Origin: DASYTH01 sp036002505
Lineage (GTDB): Bacteria > Actinomycetota > Actinomycetes > Mycobacteriales > Pseudonocardiaceae
Reading direction: 5' to 3'
DNA length: 64,000 nt
Assembly: GCF_036002505.1 (NCBI RefSeq)
Contig: NZ_DASYTH010000474.1
Coordinates: 32,760-96,759 of the forward strand
Shown: positions 24,838-33,739 of the stretch, one piece after another
Position numbering within the stretch: the first letter of the stretch is position 1
How the letters are laid out: each line of letters opens with the position of its first letter
Made by a program: the position numbers and the translations under genes
The notes under the pieces: model-generated
What the model saw: only the letters and a program-made list of their open reading frames with translations
Told to the model about the DNA's origin: nothing
Databases searched by the model: none

Positions 24838-27800
24838 CTAGAGCGTGCCGAGCCCGGAGCCGCCGGTCGGGAGCACCCGGAAGATGCCCCACGCGCCGGC
24901 TTCGGTGAACGGTTGGCGCATGTCGCCGTACAGGTAGTCGCCGGTCGCCCGGGTGGTACCACCCGCACCGCCGACCAGCTCGACCTCGGTCGTCTCGCCG
25001 GCCGTGAACGAGCGCGCCGCGAGCAACTGCGAGCGCTGGTCACTGCCGCCGTTCCACATGTTCGGGTCCTGCGGGAACACGTGGCCGCCGACGGAGAACG
25101 TGCTGAACTGGTCGGACGCACCGATGCCCAGCCGCATGACGATCGGGTCACCCGCGAACGCCTGGAACATCGGCGTCGCCGGATTACCGAAGGTCGACGA
25201 GCTGAACGCCAGATGGAATCTGGCCGTGGGGTTCGGCGGCACCGTGTTCAACCCCAGCCGCGTGGTGAGCGGCGCGCTGGAGTAGTTGACGTTGGTGAAT
25301 GCCGCCGCGTTGCCGACCGGCCGGTTGAACGCCGGGAACTGGCTGTTCACCGCCGCACCGGCGACCACGTCCTGATAGTCGACGGTACTGCGGGCGTAGT
25401 GCTGGTCGGTCACCCCGATGCTGACGTTGAACTCGCGGAAGTTTCCGCTGGGCGCGCGGATGATCGCCTGGCTGGCGGTCCTCGTCGCGGACAGTGGCGC
25501 TCCGGAGAAACTGTCGAAGTAGGACGCGCCGGTCGGCTCGACCACCAGCTGGCCGTAGGCACCGTGGCGGATCGACGCCACACTGCCGAGGTTCTGGAAG
25601 ATCGAGGTGCCGAGCGACTTGTCCGCCATGAACCGGAGCGTCGTGGTCTGCCCCGCCGCCACCGTGGTGTCGGGGTTGAGGCCGACCGCTGTGCCCGCGC
25701 CGTTCTGCGGGTTGTACAGCAGCTTCCCGAGGTCGAACCCGGCTCGCGTACCACCGTACGTGGTGCCGTTCGCGATCTGGTTGCGCAGGGTGAGCTGCAC
25801 GCAGTCACCCTGGTTGGCCCGGATCACCAACGGTTCCGCCCGTTTGGTGCCGGCCCGGATCGCGGCCATGTCGCTGGTCAGCGAGTAGATGATGCCGCCC
25901 GCGTCCGCGGTGGGCGCCGTGGGCAACGGCTGGTTGAACACCGACACGTCGTAGCTGCGCACCGGAGCGGTGGCCGGGCACGCACTTGCCGAGTTCGAGA
26001 CGTTGCTCGCGGTTGGTGCCGGTGGGTTCGGCCCAGGAGTCGTCTGCGTGTTGCCGGTCGCCGCCGTGAGGATCGGGAACCCGGTGCCACTGGGTGGCGC
26101 CGTCAGGCCCGGTAGCGGCTGCAGATCGGACCGCAGCCGGTCATGGACCCTGAAGATGCCCCAACCTCCCGATTCGAAGGCGAAGTTACGGGTGCTGTAG
26201 TACAGGTAGTCACCCGCCATCCGCGCCGGGCCACCCGCGCCTCCGTCCAGGACGTAGTCGAAGCGCTCGGATATGCCCGTGGTCGCGGCGTCGACCAGCT
26301 CACCGTCCACATTGAACCGTTCACGCTTGAACCGGTGGCCCTGGAACCGCAGGCCCTCGACCCGATCGCTCAGGCCGATGGTGCGGATCACCACCCGGTC
26401 GCCGACGTAGGCACGGAGCAGTGGTGTGCGTGGATCGCCGTACTTCACCGAGGAGAACACGTACGGATCCACCGCGGTCACGGTCGCCCCCACGGTGTTG
26501 GCCGCGGTGGGGTCGTTGACCCGGCTTGTCGCGTTGCGACAGAACCCGCCGTTGAACTCCTGTCTCTGTTGAGTGCCGGTGCCCGGTGGTGTTCGTTCAC
26601 CGATGGGCGCGGCTCTCAGGTTGATACTGCTTTCCTCACACTCCTGCCCGGGATTTCGTCGTTGCGGGTTGGTCGGATCGTTGGCGAGCGCGGTCAGCTC
26701 AGCCCTACCGCGACGCCCGTTCCCGAGCCAGATCATGTACTCCCGGAACGAACCCGACACTCCGGAGCCGACCGTGCCATTGGTGTGGATGTCCACGATG
26801 GCACCGCTGCGCACCTGCGCACCGGTCCGCGGGTCGTGGTAGGTCGACCCCGCCGGCTCGATGATGTGCGCGCCGAACAGGCCGTGCGCCCACGACTCGA
26901 TGCCGTTCACGTGGTCGTGCCAGAACACCGTGCCACTGTCCACATCGGAGTACCAGCGGTAGCGGGCGAACTCCACCGACACCGGCTCACCGACGGCGTG
27001 CGCCGACGCGAGACCGCTGTCGAAGGTCAGACGGAGACCGCTGATCGCGGTGATCTTCTTGACCTCGATGTTCGCCTTGCCGCTGCCGACCGCGATGAAG
27101 ATGCCGACCCGCAGGTTGTCCACGTTGGTGACGTTGACCTGGGTGGCACCCGCGCCGACGGCGCCGGTGATCGTGCGGGCCTCGACCGAGTTCGGGTACA
27201 CCGACTGCTCGTAGGACAGGCCCGTGATCACGCCGTCCGAGGCCTGCGGGTCGAACTGCACGAAGTGCGTGTGCATGTTGACCTTGGGCTGTTGAGCGAG
27301 GCTCATCTCGTTGGTCAGCGTGATCGCCACGCAGTCACCGACGTTGGACCGGATCGCCAGCGGCTCCCTGGGCTTGGTGCCCGCGATCACCTGATCCTTG
27401 TCCTCGTTGAGGACGAAGATCGTGCCGTTCGGATCGGACTCCCGGTCGGTCATCTGGATCGGCACGCCGACCCCGGTGACGTTGTACGTCCGCACCGTGC
27501 GCCCGGCCGGGCAGAGCCCGTCGGGTCTGGTGGAGGACGTGGTGTCACCCAGGTATGGCGTCCCGGTGTGACCATTCCCGGAGAACGGCGGCCGCTGGCC
27601 CAGATGGGGGCTCAGCAACGGGAAGGCCGGCCGCCCGTTGTTGGGATTGAACAGGATCGGATTTCGCTGGCCCGGTGTGGTCGACTCGAAGTTCGCCCAT
27701 ACCGTGGTGTCCTCGGGTTCACCCTGGTACAGCGGAGACGCTGCCGTACCTGCTTTCAGCCAGTCCCACACGGTGGCGTCGTTCTGGTTGAGCCGCACAC

Positions 27801-30015
27801 CCTGCGGCGGGATCTGGCCTTCGACCAGCGTGGAGAGCAGGACCTGGCTGCTGGTCGGGGTGCCCGACCCGATCACCGTCCGGCCCTCGATGGTGCGCCC
27901 GATCAGGCCCTGCGAGGTCACCGCGGTCGGCGGGGCGGCACGCCCCGGAATGACCGCGAGGTTCGCCTGCCTGGTGTCGAACACCCGCCAGAAGGCCCAC
28001 ATGCCCGCGATGTAGTGATGGGCGATGTGGCAGTGGTACAGGAAGTCACCGGCGGTCTGCTGGCAGCCACCCGCACCACACTCGTGCCGCAGGTCGTAAC
28101 TCTCGGACGGGCCGATGGTCTGCGAGTCGAGCATGATCGAACTCGTCCGGTCCGGCGGGTTCTTCTGCAACCCTCCGGCGAAGTTGTTCGCGACCGCGTT
28201 CGGGTTCAGCGGCCACCGGTCGCCGCCGCCGTGCAAGTGGTGCACGTGCAGCTGCTCGAACCCGGGGTGCAGGAGCCTGGTCTTTGTCGGCTCACCGAGG
28301 TACGAGCGGTTGATCGGCGTCGCCGGGTCGCCGTTCATGTACGAGCCGTAGATGAGCGACTCGGCGGCGTCCAGCGTGGTGGCGTCCTGCAGGCCGAGGA
28401 ACGTCTGCAGCTCGAGGCGCCGGTAGAACGGCTCGCTGCGGTAGTTCAGCGCCCGGCTACCCGGCCGGTAGGCCTCGGTGTTGTAACCGCAGTTGTCCGG
28501 GCCGCCCTCGTCCCGCATGGGCAGCGGCGAGCCGAACTCGTCCGGCGCACCCAGGCAGTCGAGGTCACCGTCGGTCTCCCGCGGCGGCCGGCGAAGGTTG
28601 AACACCTCGTCGCCGATCTCGTGGTACATGGTGACGAACTCGCGGAAGTTCGTGCCGCTGCCCGGCCGGATGATGGCCGAGAAGCTGTTGAACGTCCGGT
28701 CGTTCGTGCGGTCCGCACCGGTGTCCGGGTCCAGCCACGTCGAGCCGGCGGGCTCGGCCACGAGCGCGCCGAACAGCCCGTGCGCGGTCAGCTGGGTGGA
28801 GTCACCACCGCTGCGGAACGCCCGGCCGCCCTCACCCATCAGCGGGTCGAGGAAGAACCGGTAGCTGCGGGTCGCACCCGGCGGCGCCATCACGCTGGTC
28901 GGGTTGTTGCCCACGGCCTGGCCACCGGCGCCGCTGGCGGCGTCGTAGGAAACGCCGGCCACGTCCATGGACACCGACGGCACGCCACCGGGTTGGGTGG
29001 ACGTCACCGGGTCCGGGCCGAAGCCGGGGCCTCCCCGCGGCGGGTCGGTGAGGCGGTTGGTCAGGTTGACCTGCACGCATTCACCGAGCCGCGCACGCAG
29101 CGTCAGGGGCTGGATCGGGTCCTGCCCGAGGCCGTTGGAGACCTTGACGCCGGTGCCTTCCTCGACACCTTCGGCCTTCAGCGCGGCCTCGAACATCCGC
29201 ACCTCGTTCAGCTTCTCGTTCTGCACGTACATGAAGCCGAACGGATCATGGTCGCCGAACCGGTTGACGGTGATGTCAACGTTGATCGCCGACACGTTGA
29301 AGGTGCGGGTCGGTGCGGTGGCACAGCCACCGACGGCCGCCTGCGCGCCCTCCTCCTCCGCGCTCGCCACGAAGGACGTGGGGACGAGGAAGATGCCGGC
29401 GATCAGCACCGGGACCATCGCCACCGTGGTGGCGAGATGGCCCGGGCCGTGCCGGCGCGCGGGACCGGGTTGACCAGCCACGATGGACAGCGTGAGCACG
29501 CCCATGATGAGCACGACCGGCTGGGCGGCGGCCGCGTTCACCAGTCCGTGGCTGATCAACCCGGAGACGGCGAGGCCCACCGCGTTGTGCGCGGCGTGGG
29601 CCTCTCCCCCGGCGACCCCGATCCAGCCGTGCAGCGGGGTCAGGATGGCCGCGAGAGGTGCGAACAGTGGAACGAAGAACAGCGACGCGAGCGCCGCCGT
29701 GGTCAGGCGGGGTGCCTGCCGGACATCGAGCAGCGACGCCACCCGGACGGCCAGCCATACCGCGGCCGCCGCGACCGGGACCGTGAGCATGGCGTCGAGC
29801 AGCACCCCGAGCAGGTGGCTGCCATCGACCGTGCCGGACAGCATGCCCGACAGATGGCGGGACAGGGTGACCGCGACCGCGATCACCACCGTCAGCGCCA
29901 CCCCTACTCCAGCGGACTGGCCCGGCGGTCCAGAGCCGGGCACATCAGGGTCGTAGTCCGCCGCTAATGCGGAATGGCGGCCGGGTCTCCGACCGCCATG
30001 ACGGGACCAGAACAT
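24838..30015 (-). CDS. Giant membrane-anchored multicopper oxidase with three repeated cupredoxin units
   Basis: 1725 aa. The first 240 residues contain about five membrane helices (VVIAVAVTLS, LTVPVAAAAVWLAV, LASLFFVPLFAPL, VLIMGVLTLSIV, MVPVLIAGIFLV). The rest is three copies of a unit whose start reads TFNVSAINV, TYNVTGVGV and SYDVSVFNQ, each followed by an acidic GDCV/GECV block. Copper ligands are clearest in unit 1 (HHLHGGG near residue 592 and YHCHIAHHYIAGM near 661) and at the start of unit 2 (MHTHF, WHDH). Equivalent sites in units 2 end and 3 are degenerate (YLYYSTRN, YLYGDMRQ). The ATG at 30015 follows GGGGAAACC. It resembles very large MnxG/MofA-type oxidases, but the substrate (Mn, Cu(I) or other) is not known. 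Confidence 0.88.
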   Translation of the reverse strand: MFWSRHGGRRPGRHSALAADYDPDVPGSGPPGQSAGVGVALTVVIAVAVTLSRHLSGMLSGTVDGSHLLGVLLDAMLTVPVAAAAVWLAVRVASLLDVRQAPRLTTAALASLFFVPLFAPLAAILTPLHGWIGVAGGEAHAAHNAVGLAVSGLISHGLVNAAAAQPVVLIMGVLTLSIVAGQPGPARRHGPGHLATTVAMVPVLIAGIFLVPTSFVASAEEEGAQAAVGGCATAPTRTFNVSAINVDITVNRFGDHDPFGFMYVQNEKLNEVRMFEAALKAEGVEEGTGVKVSNGLGQDPIQPLTLRARLGECVQVNLTNRLTDPPRGGPGFGPDPVTSTQPGGVPSVSMDVAGVSYDAASGAGGQAVGNNPTSVMAPPGATRSYRFFLDPLMGEGGRAFRSGGDSTQLTAHGLFGALVAEPAGSTWLDPDTGADRTNDRTFNSFSAIIRPGSGTNFREFVTMYHEIGDEVFNLRRPPRETDGDLDCLGAPDEFGSPLPMRDEGGPDNCGYNTEAYRPGSRALNYRSEPFYRRLELQTFLGLQDATTLDAAESLIYGSYMNGDPATPINRSYLGEPTKTRLLHPGFEQLHVHHLHGGGDRWPLNPNAVANNFAGGLQKNPPDRTSSIMLDSQTIGPSESYDLRHECGAGGCQQTAGDFLYHCHIAHHYIAGMWAFWRVFDTRQANLAVIPGRAAPPTAVTSQGLIGRTIEGRTVIGSGTPTSSQVLLSTLVEGQIPPQGVRLNQNDATVWDWLKAGTAASPLYQGEPEDTTVWANFESTTPGQRNPILFNPNNGRPAFPLLSPHLGQRPPFSGNGHTGTPYLGDTTSSTRPDGLCPAGRTVRTYNVTGVGVPIQMTDRESDPNGTIFVLNEDKDQVIAGTKPREPLAIRSNVGDCVAITLTNEMSLAQQPKVNMHTHFVQFDPQASDGVITGLSYEQSVYPNSVEARTITGAVGAGATQVNVTNVDNLRVGIFIAVGSGKANIEVKKITAISGLRLTFDSGLASAHAVGEPVSVEFARYRWYSDVDSGTVFWHDHVNGIESWAHGLFGAHIIEPAGSTYHDPRTGAQVRSGAIVDIHTNGTVGSGVSGSFREYMIWLGNGRRGRAELTALANDPTNPQRRNPGQECEESSINLRAAPIGERTPPGTGTQQRQEFNGGFCRNATSRVNDPTAANTVGATVTAVDPYVFSSVKYGDPRTPLLRAYVGDRVVIRTIGLSDRVEGLRFQGHRFKRERFNVDGELVDAATTGISERFDYVLDGGAGGPARMAGDYLYYSTRNFAFESGGWGIFRVHDRLRSDLQPLPGLTAPPSGTGFPILTAATGNTQTTPGPNPPAPTASNVSNSASACPATAPVRSYDVSVFNQPLPTAPTADAGGIIYSLTSDMAAIRAGTKRAEPLVIRANQGDCVQLTLRNQIANGTTYGGTRAGFDLGKLLYNPQNGAGTAVGLNPDTTVAAGQTTTLRFMADKSLGTSIFQNLGSVASIRHGAYGQLVVEPTGASYFDSFSGAPLSATRTASQAIIRAPSGNFREFNVSIGVTDQHYARSTVDYQDVVAGAAVNSQFPAFNRPVGNAAAFTNVNYSSAPLTTRLGLNTVPPNPTARFHLAFSSSTFGNPATPMFQAFAGDPIVMRLGIGASDQFSTFSVGGHVFPQDPNMWNGGSDQRSQLLAARSFTAGETTEVELVGGAGGTTRATGDYLYGDMRQPFTEAGAWGIFRVLPTGGSGLGTL

Positions 30016-30084
30016 CGGTTTCCCCTTTCCACCATGACTGCCATGTCACGGTGCGCCCAACAAATTCCCCCTAGTGGATTCCTG

Positions 30085-30633
30085 TTAAGAGTTGTGCTGA
30101 TGGGGTACGGCGCCGTTCACGGGTACCAAAATCCGGGCCGTAGAGCCACCGTGGGACCATTCGAGCCACGTGGACGAATCGTCCAGCTCGCCCGACGGTA
30201 GATCAAAGAAGAGGGTGCCGTTAACGGCATTGCGGCCGGCTAGCCGGGGCAGCTCACCGAACGTGTCCGACTGCGGGGTGACGAGCTCGGCGTCCTTGCC
30301 GGTGTGCAGGGCGAACTCGCTGCCGAGCCGCGCGGCCTTGCTCGCGTCGCCGGTGTTCAGCACCGTCAAGGTCACCGACAAGCGCTCTTTGCCCTGCTCA
30401 GGCATGCCGGGCATCATGGCGGGCGGCATCTGGAAGCCGGGCGTGCTGGCCATGTCGTGGCCCATGTCGATCCAGCCGGCCTTGGTGACCTGGACGTTGA
30501 GACCGTCGAGGCTGCCCACCTCGGTCGCCTGCGCCTCGGTGTTGAACGCGGCAAAGAGCCTGGTGACGCCGAAAAGCGCCGCAGCCAAAGCGACCACGAC
30601 GACGGTCACGATCCTGATTCTCGCCAGGTGCAT
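30085..30633 (-). CDS. Membrane-anchored Met/His-rich copper-site protein
   Basis: 182 aa with one N-terminal membrane helix (VTVVVVALAAALFGVTRLFA) and an extracellular beta-type domain. The domain carries a methionine- and histidine-rich loop, MGHDMASTPGFQMPP followed by AMMPGMPEQ, and ends VPHQHNS; both are typical soft and hard copper ligands. The ATG at 30633 is preferred because GAGGTGGG precedes it. It is the first gene of the operon leading into the multicopper oxidase (69-bp gap) and YcnI. It probably delivers or stores copper for the oxidase; this is inferred from residues and context. Confidence 0.75.
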   Translation of the reverse strand: MHLARIRIVTVVVVALAAALFGVTRLFAAFNTEAQATEVGSLDGLNVQVTKAGWIDMGHDMASTPGFQMPPAMMPGMPEQGKERLSVTLTVLNTGDASKAARLGSEFALHTGKDAELVTPQSDTFGELPRLAGRNAVNGTLFFDLPSGELDDSSTWLEWSHGGSTARILVPVNGAVPHQHNS

Positions 30634-30780
30634 CGAAACCCACCTCGATATTGGAGCAGCTACCGATAACCGCATGTCAGAAACCGGAGTAGCCTGTGGC
30701 TGGGGTTATTGGCTGTCCTGGTAAACCTGGTCGTTCGCGAATATTCCACGACGGTGATCATGTAGGAATAGCCAGAACCA

Positions 30781-30827
30781 CTTAGGGGCGGAAACCTCCT
30801 AAGGAAGGCCACCTAAGTAAGGTTGAC
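30781..30827 (+). promoter_or_regulatory. CCTAAG boxes and TGAC element upstream of the exporter gene
   Basis: CTTAGG (30781-30786), CCTAAG (30798-30803) and CCTAAG (30812-30817) are followed six bases later by TGAC (30824-30827). The last pair has the same spacing as the CCTAGG-N6-TGAC elements at 51810, 56950 and 60682. The MFS start ATG at 30832 is very close; if the element is a promoter, translation may begin at the ATG at 30868. Confidence 0.5.
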
Positions 30828-30831
30828 AGGA

Positions 30832-32151
30832 ATGACAGAAAGCGACCACTCCGGCGCCGTCGGCACGATGGTTCCGCAAGGCCTGCGGCGCAACCGGAAC
30901 TACCGCCGGGTCTGGGTCAGCCAGGCGGTGTCCCTGCTCGGCGACGAGGTCCTGGCCACCGCGATCATGCTGTACCTCGGCATCGCCGCGGGCGACCAGC
31001 CGTGGGGTCCGGCGGCGGTCGCCGGAGTGCTGATCGCGCGGACGATCCCCGTGCTGCTGTTCAGCCTGGTCGGCGGCGTGTACGCGGACCGGTGGGACCG
31101 CCGGCGACTGATGCTCGCCATGGACGCGGCTCGGGCCGGACTGGTCGCCGGGCTCGCCGTGCTGCTGCTCACCGGGACCGGCCTGCCCGTCGGGGTCCAG
31201 CTCGGCGCGATCTACCTGGTCATCACGCTCAGCGCGCTCGCCGCCCTGTTCTTCAATCCCGCCAGGTACGGGCTGCTGGCCACCATCGTCGCCGACGCCG
31301 ACCGGGAGCGGATGGCCAGCCTCACCCAGGGCACCGCTGCCCTCGCCGGCATCATCGGTCCCCCGCTCGCCGCCGGGATGCTGGCGGCGACCGACGCCCC
31401 GTGGTCGCTGCTGTTCACCGCGGCCGGCTTCGCCATCTCCTACACGGCTCTGGTCAAGGTCCGCGCCGCGCGGGCCGGCGAACCGGTTCGGCCCGGCCAG
31501 CGACCCGGTGTGTGGCGCGACCTGCTCACCGGGATGCGGTACGTGGCGGGCAACCGGTTGCTGCGGATCATGCTGACCACCACGGTCCTGATCGGGATCG
31601 GGGTGGAGGCGATCGGCACCCTGGACATCTTCTTCATCATGCGGAACCTGCACGCTTCCGCGCAGATGTACGGGGTGCTGGGCGGCGTGTACGCCGTCGG
31701 CACGCTGGCCGGGGCGGCGCTGGCCGCGGGACTCGGCGCCCGGCTGGGCGCGACCAGGGTCTACGCCTACGGCTTCCTGCTCACCGGCCTGCTGCTGGCC
31801 ACCTACTCGAGAATGACCACGCTGACCGGCGGGATCATCATGCTGGGTCTCACCGGTGTGCCGACCGCCGCCGCCTACTCCATGGTCGGGCCGCTGATCA
31901 TGCGGGCGACGCCGGAGAACCTGATCGGCCGGGTCAGCGCGATGTTCAACCAGGCCGACCAGTTCGCGACGCTGGTGACCGTGTCGGTGACGGCGTGGCT
32001 GGCCGGCACGGTGCTCAGAGATCTCGACCGCACCGTGGCCGGTGTCCACTTCGGCACCATCGACAGCGTCTTCCTGGTCGCGGGCATCCTCATCGCGGCC
32101 ACCGGCCTGTGGTTGACCCGCGCGCTGCGTACCGAATGGAAGGACACATGA
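30832..32151 (+). CDS. MFS transporter, probable exporter of the cluster product
   Basis: 439 aa with twelve predicted membrane helices and a typical MFS loop VYADRWDRRRLM between helices 2 and 3. The sequence fits the EntS/MFS_3 group of proton-driven exporters. Its stop overlaps the ATG of the SDR gene (ATGA). It opens the tailoring cluster region and has the recurring CCTAAG-N6-TGAC box in front, so it is likely coregulated with the cluster and exports the product or confers self-resistance. An internal ATG at 30868 is an alternative start. Confidence 0.88.
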   Translation: MTESDHSGAVGTMVPQGLRRNRNYRRVWVSQAVSLLGDEVLATAIMLYLGIAAGDQPWGPAAVAGVLIARTIPVLLFSLVGGVYADRWDRRRLMLAMDAARAGLVAGLAVLLLTGTGLPVGVQLGAIYLVITLSALAALFFNPARYGLLATIVADADRERMASLTQGTAALAGIIGPPLAAGMLAATDAPWSLLFTAAGFAISYTALVKVRAARAGEPVRPGQRPGVWRDLLTGMRYVAGNRLLRIMLTTTVLIGIGVEAIGTLDIFFIMRNLHASAQMYGVLGGVYAVGTLAGAALAAGLGARLGATRVYAYGFLLTGLLLATYSRMTTLTGGIIMLGLTGVPTAAAYSMVGPLIMRATPENLIGRVSAMFNQADQFATLVTVSVTAWLAGTVLRDLDRTVAGVHFGTIDSVFLVAGILIAATGLWLTRALRTEWKDT

Positions 32152-32858
32152 CGGTCACCATGATCACCGGCGGCACTCGCGGGATCGGCCGCGAGGTCGC
32201 CCGCCAGCTCGCCGAGGTGCACGGCCACCGGGTGTTGCTCGGTGCCCGCGACCTTCGGCGCGGCCGGGCGGTGGCCGCCGGCATGCGCGGCCGGGTTGAG
32301 GCGGTCGAGCTCGATGTGACCAATCCGGCCACGATCGACGCGCTTGCCGCCCGGCTCGACGGCCTCGACGTGCTCGTCAACAACGCCGGCGTGCAACTCG
32401 ACGGCGAGGTCCCGTCGACCGAGCCGGACTGGGCAGCGATCGGCGGCACGCTCGAGGTGAACCTGCTGGGCCCGTGGCGGGTGACCGCCGCGGTGGTTCC
32501 GCTGCTGCGGCGCTCCCCGCACCCGCGGATCGTCAACGTCTCGTCCAGCTCCGGCCTCACCCGCCTGGTGAACGAGAGCGGCGACGCCAGCTACTGCGTC
32601 TCGAAGGCGGGCCTCAACATGCTGACCAAGATCTGGTCGGTCGAGCTGCCGGGCGTCCTGGTCAACGCGGCCTGCCCAGGCTGGGTCCAGACCGACATGG
32701 GCGGCCCGGACGCGCCCCGGACCCTCGCCGAGGGCGTGCAGGGGATCCTGTGGCTGGCAACGCTTCCCGACGACGGACCGACCGGCCGCTTCTACCGCTT
32801 CGGCACCCAGGCGATGCGGCACGCCACCGCGATGGCCGAGGCCGAGGTGCCGTACTAG
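32148..32858 (+). CDS. Short-chain dehydrogenase/reductase
   Basis: 236 aa. The NAD(P)-binding motif TGGTRGIG, NNAG, and the catalytic Ser-Tyr-Lys set (NVSSSSG, YCVSK) are all present, and PGWVQTDMG follows, as in classical SDRs. Translation is coupled to the exporter through an ATGA overlap. In a deoxysugar cluster that lacks any other obvious 4-ketoreductase it is a candidate for that step, but SDR sequences do not define the substrate. It ends 21 bp from the convergent PhyH gene. Confidence 0.85.
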   Translation: MTVTMITGGTRGIGREVARQLAEVHGHRVLLGARDLRRGRAVAAGMRGRVEAVELDVTNPATIDALAARLDGLDVLVNNAGVQLDGEVPSTEPDWAAIGGTLEVNLLGPWRVTAAVVPLLRRSPHPRIVNVSSSSGLTRLVNESGDASYCVSKAGLNMLTKIWSVELPGVLVNAACPGWVQTDMGGPDAPRTLAEGVQGILWLATLPDDGPTGRFYRFGTQAMRHATAMAEAEVPY

Positions 32859-32879
32859 TCGCGTGTGGACGGACCGGGG

Positions 32880-33722
32880 TCACAGGTGGTTGTCGTCCAT
32901 GACGCACGGCGCGAAGAGATCGCACAGGTCCTCGTCGGCGAAGTAGTCCTGAAGGTAGGGCTCGCGGCCGAACCGGTGGAACCACGGCACGGCCATCCAG
33001 GCGAAGTGCGCGAACCGGACCTGCTCGGAGTAGATGGGTGCGGGTGCGTGCACCGTGGACTCCGAGAACATCACGATGCTGCCGGCCTCGGCGGTGGGCT
33101 GCACGATCTCGTAGCGGCCTTCGACCGCGTCCCAGGTGTCCTCGTCCTTCTCCACGAGCGGGCCGGTGTAGGTGTGCGACCGGTCGAGGATCGCGGTCAC
33201 GCCGTGCTCGGGCGAGACGGGCGTGAAGTACATCCCCATGGTCAGCATCGACGTGTGGACCAGTCGCGGATCGGTGTCGTGCGGCTTGATGATGTCCTTG
33301 GGACGGAAGCTGCGATGCCATCCCCACATCCGCCGGTCGTTGACGACCTCGGGGTGCGCGTGGCGGTCCCGGTCCGGATAGGTGATCACCGAGAACGACT
33401 GCATGTGACGGATCCGGTCGTGCCCGATGAGCTGGCGGGCGGCCGGGAGCAGGCCGGGAATCCGGTACAGCTCGTAGAAGACCGGATCGTGCATGTGAGC
33501 GTCCCGGTAGGCGGTCGTGTTCGCACGATCCGCCGGGTCGCGGGTGCGGCCGCAGGTGAACCGGCCGACCAGACGCTCGGTCGCCTCGCGGATCGCCTGG
33601 CAGAGCTCTGGTTCGACCACCCCCTCCAGCAGCACCCAGCCGTGCTCGGAGAAGTGCCGGTGCTGCTCCCAGGTGAGTCCGTCCCGGTTCAGTGTGGACC
33701 GTGTGTCCACGGCGGTGCCCAT
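32880..33722 (-). CDS. Phytanoyl-CoA dioxygenase (PhyH)-family protein with HxS in place of HxD
   Basis: 280 aa of the Fe(II)/2-oxoglutarate PhyH fold. The region FTPVSPEHGVTAILDRSH matches the family signature, and the distal His (STVHAP, residue 225) and 2-oxoglutarate Arg (EQVRFAHF, 236) are seen. Where PhyH enzymes have W-H-x-D, this protein reads GWHRSF (His136, Ser138), so the carboxylate iron ligand seems absent, as in related halogenases with HxG or HxA. The ATG at 33722 has GGAGGTTGGGAG upstream. It is cotranscribed with the sugar C-methyltransferase (17-bp gap). Hydroxylase, halogenase or inactive are all open. Confidence 0.8.
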   Translation of the reverse strand: MGTAVDTRSTLNRDGLTWEQHRHFSEHGWVLLEGVVEPELCQAIREATERLVGRFTCGRTRDPADRANTTAYRDAHMHDPVFYELYRIPGLLPAARQLIGHDRIRHMQSFSVITYPDRDRHAHPEVVNDRRMWGWHRSFRPKDIIKPHDTDPRLVHTSMLTMGMYFTPVSPEHGVTAILDRSHTYTGPLVEKDEDTWDAVEGRYEIVQPTAEAGSIVMFSESTVHAPAPIYSEQVRFAHFAWMAVPWFHRFGREPYLQDYFADEDLCDLFAPCVMDDNHL

Positions 33723-33739
33723 CTCCCAACCTCCTTGTG

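Noticed and set aside
26143..29967. 1274-aa open frame on the plus strand opposite the multicopper oxidase
   Set aside because: It is rich in Arg, Val, Gly and His without any domain, and mirrors the codon pattern of the oxidase on the other strand. High-GC genes routinely leave such antisense frames open.
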